Shown: piece by piece, positions 35,246-47,095 of the stretch
Numbering within the stretch: position 1 is the first letter of the stretch
Layout: the number at the start of each line of letters is the position of its first letter
From: Taiwanofungus camphoratus
Lineage: Eukaryota > Basidiomycota > Agaricomycetes > Polyporales > Taiwanofungaceae
DNA: 64,000 nt
Reading direction: 5' to 3'
Assembly: GCA_003999685.1 (NCBI GenBank)
Contig: CP021220.1
Span: 2,108,001 to 2,172,000, forward strand
Translations under genes and position numbers: made by a program
The notes under the pieces: generated by a model
The model's database searches: none
Seen by the model: the letters and a program-made list of their open reading frames with translations, nothing else
Told to the model about the DNA's origin: nothing

Positions 35246-37445
35246 ATGTCCTTCAGTGTCACTTGTGCGGGCGTCCTTGTCTTAGCCTCCATATTCTGTC
35301 TTTTTTACGGCTATCTCCTCGGGCACAACACTCAGCGTCTGCCACTGCCGCCCGGCCCTACCACGTCTTGGTTTGGCTCAGTTGAGTTGCCGAAAATATA
35401 TCCTTGGAAAACGTATGCCCAGTGGAGGAAGATATATGGTCAGCCCAATGATCGTTTACCCCGGATATGACTACATGTTTCCCTGCAACAGGCGACTTGA
35501 TCTACATCTACGTCTTCGGCAATCCTATCATCGTATTGAATTCAACTCAGGTAGCCAATGAGCTCCTTGATAAGCGCAGCAGCATCTACTCTTCGAGGCC
35601 ACAGAGGACCATGGTCACTAACCTGTAGGGCATCTCACTATCTCATATATGCCTCATATCGTCACGCTTGTTTCTCAGTATGGGCTGGGATTGGCTTTTC
35701 TCGACGATCCCGTATGGAGCGTGGTGGAAGAAGCATAGGACTTTGTTCCATCAGCACTTCAATGCCAACCAAATTTCTGTATACCACCCTGTTCAGTCAA
35801 AGGAGACGCATGTCATGCTCCGTAATCTAGCTCAGACCCCCGATGATTTGCCGCATCACGTCCGAAGGTCTCGTGTTTTACCATCAGTTTGGTTACTTTG
35901 CACATTGACGCTGTGCACTTAGGAATGCTACAGCCATAATTATGAACATTATATATGGTCACCAGGTGAAATCATCTTTTGCAAACTTGAGGTCTTACAT
36001 CTCAGTCATATTGGCTCTAGGTAGCCCGAGAAGGAGATGTGTATGTCTCACTGGCTGACAAAGCGCTGACTAGCCTGGCTCAAAGCGGGATATTCGGAAC
36101 TTATATCGTAGACTACATTCCTCTTCGTGTGTATTCAATAGCTTTCGCTTCACTTCCCGGAATCTATCTGACTTCATGCAGTTAGGCATGTTCCGTCTTG
36201 GATGCCTGGCGCCGGTTTCAAGCGACAAGCTCAGGAATGGCGAAAGCTGAATAGAGCTATGCTCAACGAACCATTTGAGATGGCTCGACAACGGGTGGTA
36301 CGTACGCGCCGATATGTATATGCATGTATTTTCAACAAGCGTCTCCTTCAGACGTCAGGAACCGCTGTTCCATGTTTCACTGCGACAGAACTGGAGAGCT
36401 ACCTTCAATCCAGGCACGACCCTGACCATGAACAACTAATCAAGGACGTCGCTGCCACTACATACGCTGGTGATCTTTGTCCAGTTCCCAAGAGTGAAAC
36501 GCTACTCATGATTTTCCCCAGCTGGTGCCGACACTGTGTGTAACGCACTCAATCACTGCACAGTTTGGCGGACTGATCAATTCCATCACACAGACCGTGT
36601 CCGCCGTACTTTCGTTTTTCCTGGCAGCTACTGTGTATCCTGAAGTCCTCAAAAAAGCGCAAGCAGAGATCGATCGAGTTGTGGGCCCCGATCGGTTACC
36701 CAACTTTGCTGATAGGGGCTCCCTTCCTTATATTGACTGGATAGTCTGGGAATGCCTCCGTTGGAATCCAGGTGCATAAATCGATTAGTGTGGCGATGTC
36801 ATTGTGCCCATGATTTTTCTACACCTTGATGCAGTAACACCCCTCGGAATCGCACACAAAGTGATAGAGAACGACGTATACGAAGGCCGCTTCATACCGA
36901 AGGGGACGACCGTTCTTCCAAACGTCTGGTAAATTGGAAATATCCTGAACGTCTCTCAATCATTGACATCCCTTCAGGGCAATTCTTCACGACGAAACTG
37001 CGTATCCGGAGCCATTCAAATTTTACCCCGAGAGGTACGCTGACCCGAAGGGGAACACGGAGTTAGGCATCAATGAGGTTCCCTGGCCTGCGTTCGGCTT
37101 CGGAAGACGGTAAAATGCTGTGCCTAGTGTGTGGTGGACGCCCGGCTCACTCTAGCTCACAGTGTATGTCCAGGCAGATGGCTTGCAATTGACTCTATCT
37201 GGATAGCTGTAGCATCCGTGGCAGCGGTCTTCAACATTTCCAAAGCGCTTGACGAGAAGGGTAGGCCGATCGAACCGGACGTTCAGTACACTTCTACGAT
37301 GCTCAGGTAAATCGTTCATGCCGTTGTGCTCAAGTAATGCTGATGCGTTGGCCTGCTCAGCCGGCCAAACCCTTTCAAGTGTCGCATTGTGCCTCGTTCA
37401 CAGGCCGCTGCCGCGTTAATCGGACAGACTGCTGACGAGTCGTGA
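35246..37445 (+). CDS. Cytochrome P450 monooxygenase
   Basis: This is a membrane-anchored microsomal P450 with at least ten exons. The N-terminal hydrophobic anchor (CAGVLVLASIFCLFYGYLL) is followed by the proline hinge LPLPPGP. Later blocks are WWKKHRTLFHQHFN (C-helix WxxxR-type region), the I-helix AGADT with a following acid-free turn, the K-helix WECLRW (ExxR: E-C-L-R), the FYPERY meander, and the haem-binding loop FGFGRR-VCPGRWLA spliced across an intron near 37110-37165. The thiolate ligand is the Cys in VCPGR. The C-terminus reads PFKCRIVPRSQ. The sequence resembles the large agaricomycete families (CYP5037/CYP5144-like), but family naming needs alignment. The substrate is unknown. No partner biosynthetic genes are nearby. 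Confidence 0.9.
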
Positions 37446-37658
37446 CATGTCGGTAGAGTGCTGCTCCATTTTACATCGCTATCGCTATGCAATTAATTCT
37501 CTGTATTATATTCACGAATACAACGACTGAATGTCAAAAATTTAAATGCGACGATTTAAGAGGGCCGTGCCAGAAGAATTCGCTAGGCGGAAACGCTGAT
37601 ATCACGACCAGAGAATCACTCTCGTCTGGCCTGGTTCCTCCTACACAATAGCAATCCA

Positions 37659-38823
37659 TCACCAGATTCCAAGCACGGCACCATCTCCGCCTGCAGCTCC
37701 GACCTGCTCTACACCCGCCCTTACTCTACTAAGCCACGTCGTATCCATATTATCACGAACGTCGTTCGGCCCTATAGGACCTTTTGCATCTTCAAGTTCG
37801 ACTAAATACACGTCTTCGAAGGGGACGTTATTCAGCGACGGTCTCCTGTCTATTCTAGTTGCGGGAAGACCAAACGTTGTGAGAAGAGTACTGATGATCA
37901 GATGAATAATGCGATTGCGTGAAGGCGAGTTGGAATTGGACAATTTTACGCCAATACGCGCGAGCGCACGTCGTGGTGTGGGTTGTTGGGAACCGGAAGG
38001 CAGTCCGGTGTGAAGGGAATTTGTGATGATATAGAACCGCGTGAAATTCGCTGTGCGTGAAATGCACAAAGTCAGCGATCTCGCCGTCTAAGCAAGGAGC
38101 GGAGCATACTTATGCTGTCTTGTATGTCCTCTTGCAAGATCTCTAGGTTATCAAAGATGGTGGCGCAAAGTGCAGAGCATATCGCAGCACTTTCTGAAAT
38201 TCCTTCCAGATTATCAGAGGATGATAATGCCGCCGCTGCGGCCGACGTAGACGTCGTTTTTACTAACGTTGCGTGTGGGAGTCTTGAGGAAATCCATTGA
38301 CCACATTGTCCTAGAGCCTGTCGTTATTGGCTCAAAATCAGATAACCTATCATGACCGAATGAATGCCCTTGCCTGCTCATGGCTAAGTATTTTGTGTAC
38401 ATCCCCGAGCTTGACACCACGACGCACTAGCAGATGGTGACGGACAGGTAGCGTGGCTTCTCCCTTTACAAATTTGTTCATTCCGACTTCCGGTGATCGG
38501 AGTAGATCATACGTTTCCGTGACAGTCCCATAAATGCTGTTCTCTTGAGGTAGCAGACCAAAGGGGATATCTGAAGACACGGCATTAAAAACATCTGCAC
38601 AAGAGGTTGGATCGGTAACAAGTTAGGATTATCGCCAGACGACGTGCCTGTGATGGTTTGTCTTTCGATAAAATCGACGCTGGATCCGAATGTATCTACC
38701 GCACACTACGAAAATTTTCATAAAAAGTCCTTCACGGCGCCGGTTGGAGACACGGACCTGATAAGAATGCGAACCCACAGGACCCAGAAAGGCTACCTTC
38801 GTCAAGGTTGACTTCGAGTCCAT
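37659..38823 (-). CDS. PHA2: Prephenate dehydratase
   Basis: This enzyme converts prephenate to phenylpyruvate in phenylalanine synthesis. Exon 1 (from 38823) encodes MDSKSTLTKVAFLGPVGSHSYQ, the family's N-terminal FLGPxGTxS-like motif. Later exons give FGSSVDFIERQTITDVFNAV, SSDIPFGLLPQENSIYGTV (the conserved PxENSxxGxV motif), LVRRGVKLGDVHKILSHEQAL, GQCGQWIS and a C-terminal region with NFTRFYIITN that starts the ACT regulatory domain. The domain ends ELEDAKGPIGPNDVRDNMD to VLGIW. ACT domains bind phenylalanine for feedback control. The intron joining ERQTIT to DVFNAV (38595-38647) begins with GC. The first intron's exact donor is ambiguous (two candidate GTs five bases apart). Confidence 0.92.
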
Positions 38824-39808
38824 TTGACGTGCGTTAGACTCGATCCGGTTTGTTAAAGGTGCTGGACCGCTGGTCGCAGCGTTTACGCTGCACTTGTGCA
38901 GCTATACCCATCCTTTACCTCGAGGTCCATACAGCCGGCATTGAAGCGCTTACATGGACATTCCGTAGGAGTTCAATGTACGACGGTCATGCAACTTAAT
39001 TGGTATCGGAACCTCTTAGTACTTGGGCCGGTCGCGGTGTAAAGGCACTGCGCTGCCACATTTCCGATACGCAGATCGGAAGAAACTGAATCGTCTTTGA
39101 GGGAGATCATGCATATTAATGTATGGCTGTACTCCGAACCGCCACACAATTCTGCTTATTTATCAAACTGTCGTGCTGAGAACATTCCGTCACAAAAATG
39201 ATCATAACCAATCCATGCATCTTTGTTCTAGACAATGACGACAAGGGAGGACTACAGAAGTCACCGGAAAGCCAGGATATGGACCCGCAAAGGATGACAG
39301 GCTGAGTATTGCCACTATAGAGCACAGATGGGAAGCGAGAAGAACGGAAAACCTGACCCTGGCAGGCTGATGACAGGCAAGAATATTGCACATGGCAGCA
39401 GCTTGAGAGGATACATGCCGCAAATAATAAGTGCGGGTATTGAACGTTGAACTGGAACAACATTGTTCAACACGTCGGGGCGCTGCACGATCTCGTAACG
39501 ATGAAAATTGTGGATCAAAAGGAGAGCAAACGAAAAGAGAATTGTTGCAACTCAGAATGCTGAGAGAACACTGGCAGCAGTAGCCATTCGGTCGAGCTTG
39601 TGTTTTAGATATCATGGGGAGTTTTTCAAGCAACCAAATTTGTATTATAAAATAGCCATATTGAAGTCAGGTGCCTCCGTGATTTGTCTGCAAGTGGCGC
39701 GGCTTATGTTTTTCTGAAAGTGCACAAGCTCGCCACACGCCCTTGTCACTTTTGCTTCAGGTCTCTAGGTTGCAAGTTCCGTTGTACTCAAAACCCGCTA
39801 GTTGCTGG
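38824..39808. other. Intergenic region of about 1 kb
   Basis: The region lies between the start of PHA2 (-) and the upstream side of the M16 peptidase gene (+). Minus-strand frames of 60-145 codons (about 39116-39633) are Cys/Ser-rich with no domain. I see no supportable gene. A non-coding transcript cannot be excluded. Confidence 0.4.
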
Positions 39809-39958
39809 ATGTACCGCCTTGTCACGCTTTCCCGCTCTTCTCTCCCTGCATCCTCCCCTATCAAGCTTAATCGCAATATCTCTGTCTTCACACACACCTA
39901 CCCCCGCCTCTCTCCGAAGCACCAGATCCAACGTCGTAATCTTCATACAGAGGGAACC

Positions 39959-42900
39959 ATGTCTGCACATGCTAACGGATTTACCCAGAGCACCAAGCCT
40001 GAGAGCTTTGGAAACTTCGACTTAGTCCAGCGGTTGAATCTCGACTTCGCTGACATTTTAGTTTCTAAGTGGAAAAGTAGAGTCACTGGCTTGTCTGTCG
40101 TCCATCTTGACTATGAAGGTGCGCACTCGGTATCAGAGGTTCCTCACTCCATGCATGAAAGTTAAATTGACATAAGGACTTTAGCACCTATTGTCAACGG
40201 ATATTTCGTCATTGCCACAGAAAGTACGTATCATTTTTCTTATTCCCGCACAAGGACACATTGCAGGTTGTTCTATTACGGCCCATGTTCACATCCCCCT
40301 CCTCATCTCCTCCTCCCACTGCCTTGCTGAGGCTCACGTCGTGCGCTTGCACCCGCAGTCACTCCCTATGTAGTAATTGAAGCTGATATTTTACCCCAGT
40401 CTTCGATGATAGTGGTTGCCCCCATACATTAGAACAGTCAGTCGTGATACCTTTTTACCACTCATTTATCTAACATTACGAAACAGCCTCGTATTTATGG
40501 GCTCGGAGAAATATCCTTACAAAGGCATCATCGACCACCTTGCTAATCGTGGCTTCTCAAATGGAACGAATGCATGGACCGATACCGATCATACTGCTTA
40601 CACTGTCTCAACTGCCGGAGAGCAAGGCTTCCTCCAATTGCTTCCCATCTATGTGGATCACATCCTCTATCCCACTCTTACCAATGCTGGCTTCATTACT
40701 GAAGTAAGGCTGGTCCTTGGGTCTCCTGAATCTACACTAAGTGCCTTCATAGGTACATCACATTGATGGTAAAGGTCAAGACTCCGGTGTAGTATACAGT
40801 GAGATGCAAGGGCGGGAAAACACGTCTGGAGACCTTATGGCGCTCCGGTATGATTAATGCTACACGCTTATTTTCCATTCGCTCTGACCCCATGACAGCA
40901 TGCAGCGTCTGCTCAATCCAAAAGAAAGTGCCTACCGGAGTGAGACGGGAGGCCTCATGGAAGCACTTCGCGTACTCACCGTAGAAAAAAGTATGTCATT
41001 TGACTACTTTTTCACTCGTCCTAATGACCAACTGTACCTAGTTCGGGAGTATCATCACAAATATTATGTACCTCACAACCTTTCTCTCATCGTCACAGGG
41101 AAGTTGGCGTCTGGTACCTCTTCTCTTCTCAATGTTGTCCAGACCAAGGTCGAACCGTCCCTTGTTGCCCATGGTCAGAAGTATGGACCCCGGCCGCCAG
41201 GCTGGAAGAGACCGTTCCTAGAGACTGCAAGCTCCAGGAGGGGACCCATACAGCGCACCGTGAAGGAGACTGTTGAGTTCCCGGAAAAGGACGAAAGCGT
41301 GGGTGAGCTGCAGATCGGATTCATGGGCCCGCCGCCCAACGCGTTCTTGGAGAGAAAGGCTAGCAAGTTCTTGACTTCACATGGGTGTTATGGCCTAATG
41401 CGAGAATGCGTTAGGCTCTTGACATCCTCGGTACCTACTTGACATCTTCACCCGTGGCACCCCTCAACAAGGAGTATGTCGAGGTTGAGTCACCCCTTTG
41501 GTACGTATCGAATAACCTCGCTAGGCATATCGATATTTTATATACTTACCACACATTTCGGACACCTTCAGCACTTACATCTACTTTGGGGAGGATACTC
41601 GTGCCACATACGTGGATTTACCGGTCTATGTCGGCTCTGTACCTACCGAGCATCTTGATACATTTGATGAGAAGCTGAAGACAAGCCTTAAGCGAGTTAT
41701 TGACGAAGGTGTTGACATGGAACGGATGGCTATGGTCATCGACCGAGACGAACGACAGGTAGAGCACAATCGTTGCTCTTCTTGCTTTAATGCTTGCTAA
41801 GGATTATGGTTAGCTTCGCAGCAAGGTCGAAACGTCAAAAGGAGATACTTTTTCCGGCACAGTCATCGCTGACTTCCTGTACGGTGCTGCCGATGGCTCA
41901 GAGCTTGGACCATCTATGGACGAGTTTAACCAATATGCTGAACTTCGCAAGTGGTCGAGTAAGCAGTGGACGGATATATTACAAAAGTGAAGTATTCTTC
42001 TGGTGTTTGTTTCAGTTCGCTGCTCACAATATTTGCTAACGCCTCAGATATTATGTGGATCCCCCTTGCGTCGTCGTCCGCGGGAAGCCATCTGGGGCAA
42101 TGGCCGATAGATTGGAGAAAGAAGAGAAGGCACGGATCGCTGCTCAGAAGAAGAGATTAGGTGTCAAGGGACTTGCGCAGGCGGAAAAGATACTGGAGGA
42201 GGCCAAAAAGGAACACGAAAGAGAGATTCCGAAAGAAATCTTGACCTCTTTCCCTGTTCCTGATGTAAAGAGTATTTCATGGATTCCGGTGCAAAGTCTG
42301 CAGGAGACAGGGAAAGGGCGTAAGCGAACCGTAGGGCAAGCCGGCAATGCTCAGCTCGCAAAGCACATCGAAAGCGACGGCGATGTTCCACCATTCTTCG
42401 TACAGTATGACCATGTCCAGGTATGTTAATCAAACCACGCTGGGTTGGGAAACGCTTATTCAAGTCGTCAGTCTGATTTCGTCACCATCCATGCATATCT
42501 CTCCCTATCTTGCCTTCCTGATCGTCTGCGCCCGTACGTATCCCATCGTGTATTTAGAATCGTAGACTCATTCCTTTCTCCAGGTATATGTCCACATACC
42601 TCTCTTCGTTCTTCTCTCTACCTGTCAGAAGAAGCACGGGGGAGAAGCTTTCTCATGAACAACTCGTGAACCAACTTGACAATGATACCGTCTCGTATGA
42701 GATGGGATTAGGTGTCGGCAGTGCTTTCACGGAGACCATGCGAGTCAGTATCAAAGTGACCACTGACATGTACGAATCTGCCATCGCATGGCTGAAAGAT
42801 CTTGTGTATGGTAGTGAATTTGACAGAGAACGGTACGTCACTCCCTCGTATTCTTGCTGATCTTCGATTATGTGAAAATTGGTCAGGTTGCAAGTTACTG

Positions 42901-44370
42901 TCGCCAAGATTCAACAGTCTCTTCCAGAAATGAAACGAGACGGTGACACTGTTCTGGCGTCAGTCTCGGCCGAAGTGCTGTATGGCGAGAATTCGACCTC
43001 CCGCTTCGGAGGCGTTCTTCCACAAACAGAGTTCATCCCTAAACTCGCGCAGCAGCTCCAGACCTCCCCTGATGAGGTAATCAGTGATTTCGAAGAGATC
43101 AGAAAACATAGTTAATAATTTTTATTTTCGTACGTGTGATGAGTACTGACCGTTCCATACTAAGTAACCAATTCCTCCGGAGTTCGATTCTCGGTGACTG
43201 GAAACGTGTTGGCTCTCAAGCATCCCCGAAGTTCCTGGGCAAAGCATTTTGCAGACTCACTACCTGTACGTGTCATTAACCTCCTTGCAGATTCATATAC
43301 TAACTGGCGTCTTATCCCAGGCAACTGAGCTTGCTCCTCTTGCGTTGGCTGTTGATACTCTTAGTACAGTTGGCAAGAAGCCAGTCAAGAAGGTGATTGC
43401 CGATCGTCGTCATCGTTGTGAACACTCCGTTCACCCGCATTCCCTAGGCCATTGTGGTCAGTCTTCCGACCATCGAAAGCTCATATGCTTCGCACACCAC
43501 GAAGGGCATTCAAGGCTTTGCTCATCCGGACTACCCTCCTCTTCGCGTGGCACTCGAAGTACTTAATGCAACAGAAAGCTATCTATGGGTACGTTATAGT
43601 GATTAAGAAAACGTCGCTGACAATGAACATTCGTTCTAGAGGTATATCCGTGGATCGGGCCTAGCTTACGGTGCCCACGTCTCCATTGATCTTGAAGCCG
43701 GCCTTATTGGGTTCTCTTTATATCGGGTATGTATCAGGATACGTCCATTCATTTGATGCCCTTAGCCTCATGAAACTAGAGCTCAAATAGCATGAAAGCA
43801 TTTGAACAAGCAAAATCGGTGATTCAAGGCCTCGTTGACGGCTCAGTTGAGTTCTCCTCCATACTTTCTTGCACCCTCATTGACTCCTTGTTCAAGATAC
43901 CCCTCGAAGATACGTCTTTAGATGCAGCAAAGAGCAGCATTGTCTACGGGGTGACGAAAGGCGTATCAACACCCGGACGCGCTGTGAGTCAAGACTTGGG
44001 CAATATTCTCATGAGCTAACAATTTTTCCAATAGGCACTTTCGTCATTCATGAATCAAGCACTGAAAGGTGTCTCCCAGAATTACAACGTCGATCTTCTG
44101 CAGAAGTTCCAAGCCGTCAGCAAAGACGACGTCCTCGCTGCACTACGGACACATTTTCTACCCCTCTTTGATTCCTCATCTTCTGTTGCAGTAGTTGTTA
44201 CGGCACCTTCGAAGGCTTCTCAGATTGGAGAAGGCTTGACTACACTCGGCTTCGAGGTAGAACAACGGACTTTGGAAGCAGATCCTGACGAAGATGGTGA
44301 GGACGGCGGGTCCTCGGGTAGTGAAAGTACGAGTGAAGGTGGTAATGAGAGTGAGAGCGATGGTCGCTAA
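39959..44370 (+). CDS. M16-family metallopeptidase, YOL098C/Sdd3-like
   Basis: This encodes a large inverzincin peptidase of the M16C type. The inverted zinc motif HxxEH is present as PHTLEHLVFMGSEKYPYKG, reached after short introns, with the downstream Glu expected in EMQGRENTSGDLM. Further blocks are GIIDHLANRGFSNGTNAWTD, NPKESAYRSETGG, PHNLSLIVTGKL, GFMGPPPNAF, DFLYGAADGSELGPSM, and in the second half RWSSKQWTDIL, SHEQLVNQLDNDTVSYEMGLG and RYIRGSGLAYGAHVSID. The C-terminus is an acidic Ser/Glu/Gly tail (DEDGEDGGSSGSESTSEGG). The estimated length of about 1,050-1,100 residues is right for the YOL098C group. Its substrate is unknown. More than twenty short introns are present. The conventional start MSAHANGF is at 39959, but the frame is open further upstream and could encode a mitochondrial presequence (see findings). 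Confidence 0.9.
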
Positions 44371-44741
44371 TATAGCGATGTATCTATATCGCGTCTTCCC
44401 CTACGTGCTCCGTCTTTACTGTCGGCGGTCATGTACTGATATACTCTGTTCTTGTCACAATCACGGACTTCGAGTATGTACTCTTGGATCAAGACAAGAT
44501 ATACGAACTAATGACATTGGCATTAACTACAGACTCCGTCACTCGCAAATTAAATCGTGTTTACTTGATCTAGGAGCGACGAGTACTCAGATAACCTTAT
44601 CGATTTCAATTGTACGAGAGGCACCTCCTAAGGCCAGGCTTATTCGGTCGAGCACTGAAAGTCAAGGACTCTATCCGAACGTAAATTCGTACAGGAGCAT
44701 TTGGTATAGCGTTGTGGTCTAAGGAGCGGCTCTCATATGCT
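44371..44741. other. Convergent intergenic region
   Basis: About 370 bases lie between the 3' ends of the M16 peptidase gene (+) and the NUFIP1-like gene (-). They presumably hold both terminators. I see nothing else. Confidence 0.5.
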
Positions 44742-46328
44742 TTATGACATGGGGGCCGTATCGGCGACCTGAGAGGTCATGTTGTTCATGCTGATCCCCA
44801 TGGGGTCCTCAGAGGTAGATGACCCTACAACCTCAATCATCTTCTCACTCGCCTGGCCAGGCCTTAGTTCTACGTTCTCCAGAAAATCATTGTCCACCAA
44901 GAATCGGATAGCCTGAGACAAGTTGGACACTGTTGTCCGTATTTCTGGATGAAGCAACTGGACCGGGTAACTGCGTTCAGCGACGAGCGCAGACGAATCG
45001 CAGAAGAACTTACGTTCCAAAGAAGCGAATGGCGCGCAGCAAAGGGATTCCGCGGCGGCCTCCGAGGTTGTCTAAGTGACTTCTTGGTGGGTTGCAGCGG
45101 TTGGACCGCTGACGTAGGTGTACCTTGGATGAGATCGGTCGCCTGTATTTCGGAAGCTTGGGCCGAAGCTTGTATGTCAGGTTGTGAAAGCTCCTTTTCA
45201 GTAGGATTTGAGGGGCCCTTGGAGGAAATCACTTCCGGAGCGCCGTCAGAGTCGGAATCAGAATCCGTTGCGTCGAAATTCGAGTTCTGCTCTCGACTAC
45301 GAGACGGCCTTGTTGTAGAGCTCGAGGTCAGGGTTTGAGGTGCGTCAGACGGTTGCTGAAGAACTGTATCATGGGGTGATTCATGAAAGGCGTTCTCTCT
45401 TGACATTGTTGAGACACGGTCAGCTCGGCCTTGCCACCCTCTGTCAGTCCCTCTGCCTCTTCCCCGTCCACGGCCTCGGCGCGGACCTCGCTCATTCATG
45501 TCATTCGTGCCGGTGCTATAATGTGAATTTGCACCTTGTGAACGTTCGTTTAGCCTTCGTCTTTTAAATTGTGGAAATCGATTATCGCCTATGGGCAATT
45601 GCCCCCGCGCAATAGCCTCCTCGAGTTTCTTCTCCTTCTCCTCTACGCGAATCGCAGTTGGAAATCTTTTCTTCCGCTCTGCGATCCATTCTTCAATAGC
45701 CTCCGGCGTATCCAACTTGATTGTAGTGCCTTGAATGGGAATCGGCTTTCTTGAGTGATGTTAATATGAGGAAGTTTGACATGGCCAGATGAGACTGTGC
45801 CCACCCTTTCAAACTCGGGTCTGCATCCCAATCTGATTTCCGCTTCCTATTCTCCCAACTGGGAGGATATATGAGGTGCCGATCCATCATGTGTATCTCG
45901 ACGGCTTTTTTCGAACCGATGAAGGAACAGCCTCTGTGAGTGCATTTACAGTTTCCTGTCTGGTACCAGTGAGATGTCGCACGGCTATTTTGGGGATTTA
46001 AAAAGGGATTCTGGCTCGGTCCAGCGGACATGTTATTCTGGAAGTTGCCATGATAGGAACCAGTCACGTAGGTGGGCGATAATGTATACCCTTCAGCCGT
46101 GGTACCGACTGCACTGAAGCTTCCTAGTGGTCTATACTGAGCATAAGCTTGTGCATAATGAGAAGCTTGAGGGTAAGAAAACTGGCTGTAGGTCTGTGAA
46201 TATGGATTGGAAAGAGCTGCAGTAACGGCATGCGCCGCCATAACACCGGAAGACGATGCTGAGTACTGAGGCGACCATGCAAAATTATTTGAGTACGTTT
46301 CGAGCGAATCATGGTGTTGCCCTTGCAT
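44742..46328 (-). CDS. NUFIP1-like snoRNP assembly factor
   Basis: The protein starts MQGQHHDSLETYSNNFAWSP and is Tyr/Ser/Gln-rich for about 110 residues. It then has a zinc-finger-like stretch CKCTHRGCSFIGSKKAVEIHMMDRH. The NUFIP1 core follows: IPIQGTTIKLDTPEAIEEW, IAERKKRFPTAIRVEEKEKK and LEEAIARGQL. This motif binds the SNU13/15.5K partner and in humans and yeast (Rsa1) helps assemble box C/D snoRNPs. An RGRGRGRGRG arginine/glycine stretch and a Ser/Asp-rich acidic segment come next. The C-terminal block RRPPRNPFAARHSLL and LSQAIRFLVDNDFLENVEL matches the second conserved region. At least two introns are present. The PEP-like core is diagnostic; the remainder is variable in the family. Confidence 0.88.
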
Positions 46329-47095
46329 AGCACTTGAAGGATATTATTTGATGGTGATTTTCGACGAGTAGTATGTCACCACGGCCGAAAGCATATACAG
46401 CACTGCTAATAAGTAAGTGGTACGTACTTCACCACGCAAACTTCAAGTACTTGCGCGTCGTGAACACGTGATCGACAGCTGCGTGTCGACTCTATCGCAA
46501 CTCTGTCGGGCACTAAGCGCTGAGCAGGAGCCCCGGACTTGATGCACATCAGTAAAGAAACCAGACGGCATAGAAAATATTAAGACTGTATTATGCTAGA
46601 ACAATATATATTGTTGCACTGCACACTGGGATAACAATTACGCTATGCATACTTTTGAGTGTCTCTGACTTCGCACGTATGCAAGCAAGCGTTACGATAA
46701 GGCGCCGAAGCCAAACTACAAGTAGGTCAGTCAAAATGCGTCAGTCAAACCGAGAGTGGAGAGCCCGCGTCACGCCGAATGGATCGGCAGGGAGTGAGGA
46801 CCGAGGGAAGCAGGATGGGGAGGGAAGGGACAGGACAGAGGAATATAGGACAGATGATAATGGGAGAGGTTCATGGGAGTTTTCGGGTTCGATAGGATCA
46901 ATCTCCGCGATATTATGGACAGGCGTGACAGTTTGCAGTCGCAGCGAGCTGCACGAGGGCCGATAGTTGACAAGAGGGGCGATGTGTGAGGAGTTCACTG
47001 CCTGTACGTATGCAGAGCGCTAGGGCGACTTCACTCTGAGTGTCGGCTAGCGGATACCATCCATCGCTGCATGGTACCGTCGGACAACGTTCCGT
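46329..47095. other. Intergenic region of about 770 bases
   Basis: The region lies between the start of the NUFIP1-like gene and the end of the KH gene, both on the minus strand. A purine-rich patch (about 46780-46880, GGGAGGGAAGGGAC type) gives overlapping frames that I reject as low-complexity shadows. The left part should hold the NUFIP1-like promoter. Confidence 0.45.

Noticed and set aside
39116-39633. Cys/Ser-rich minus-strand frames between PHA2 and the M16 gene
   Set aside because: The frames overlap, lack a domain and have no plausible splicing, so I left the region as intergenic.
46655-46998. Frames on both strands in a purine-rich patch
   Set aside because: Low-complexity GA/CT sequence produces long frames on both strands without real coding signals.
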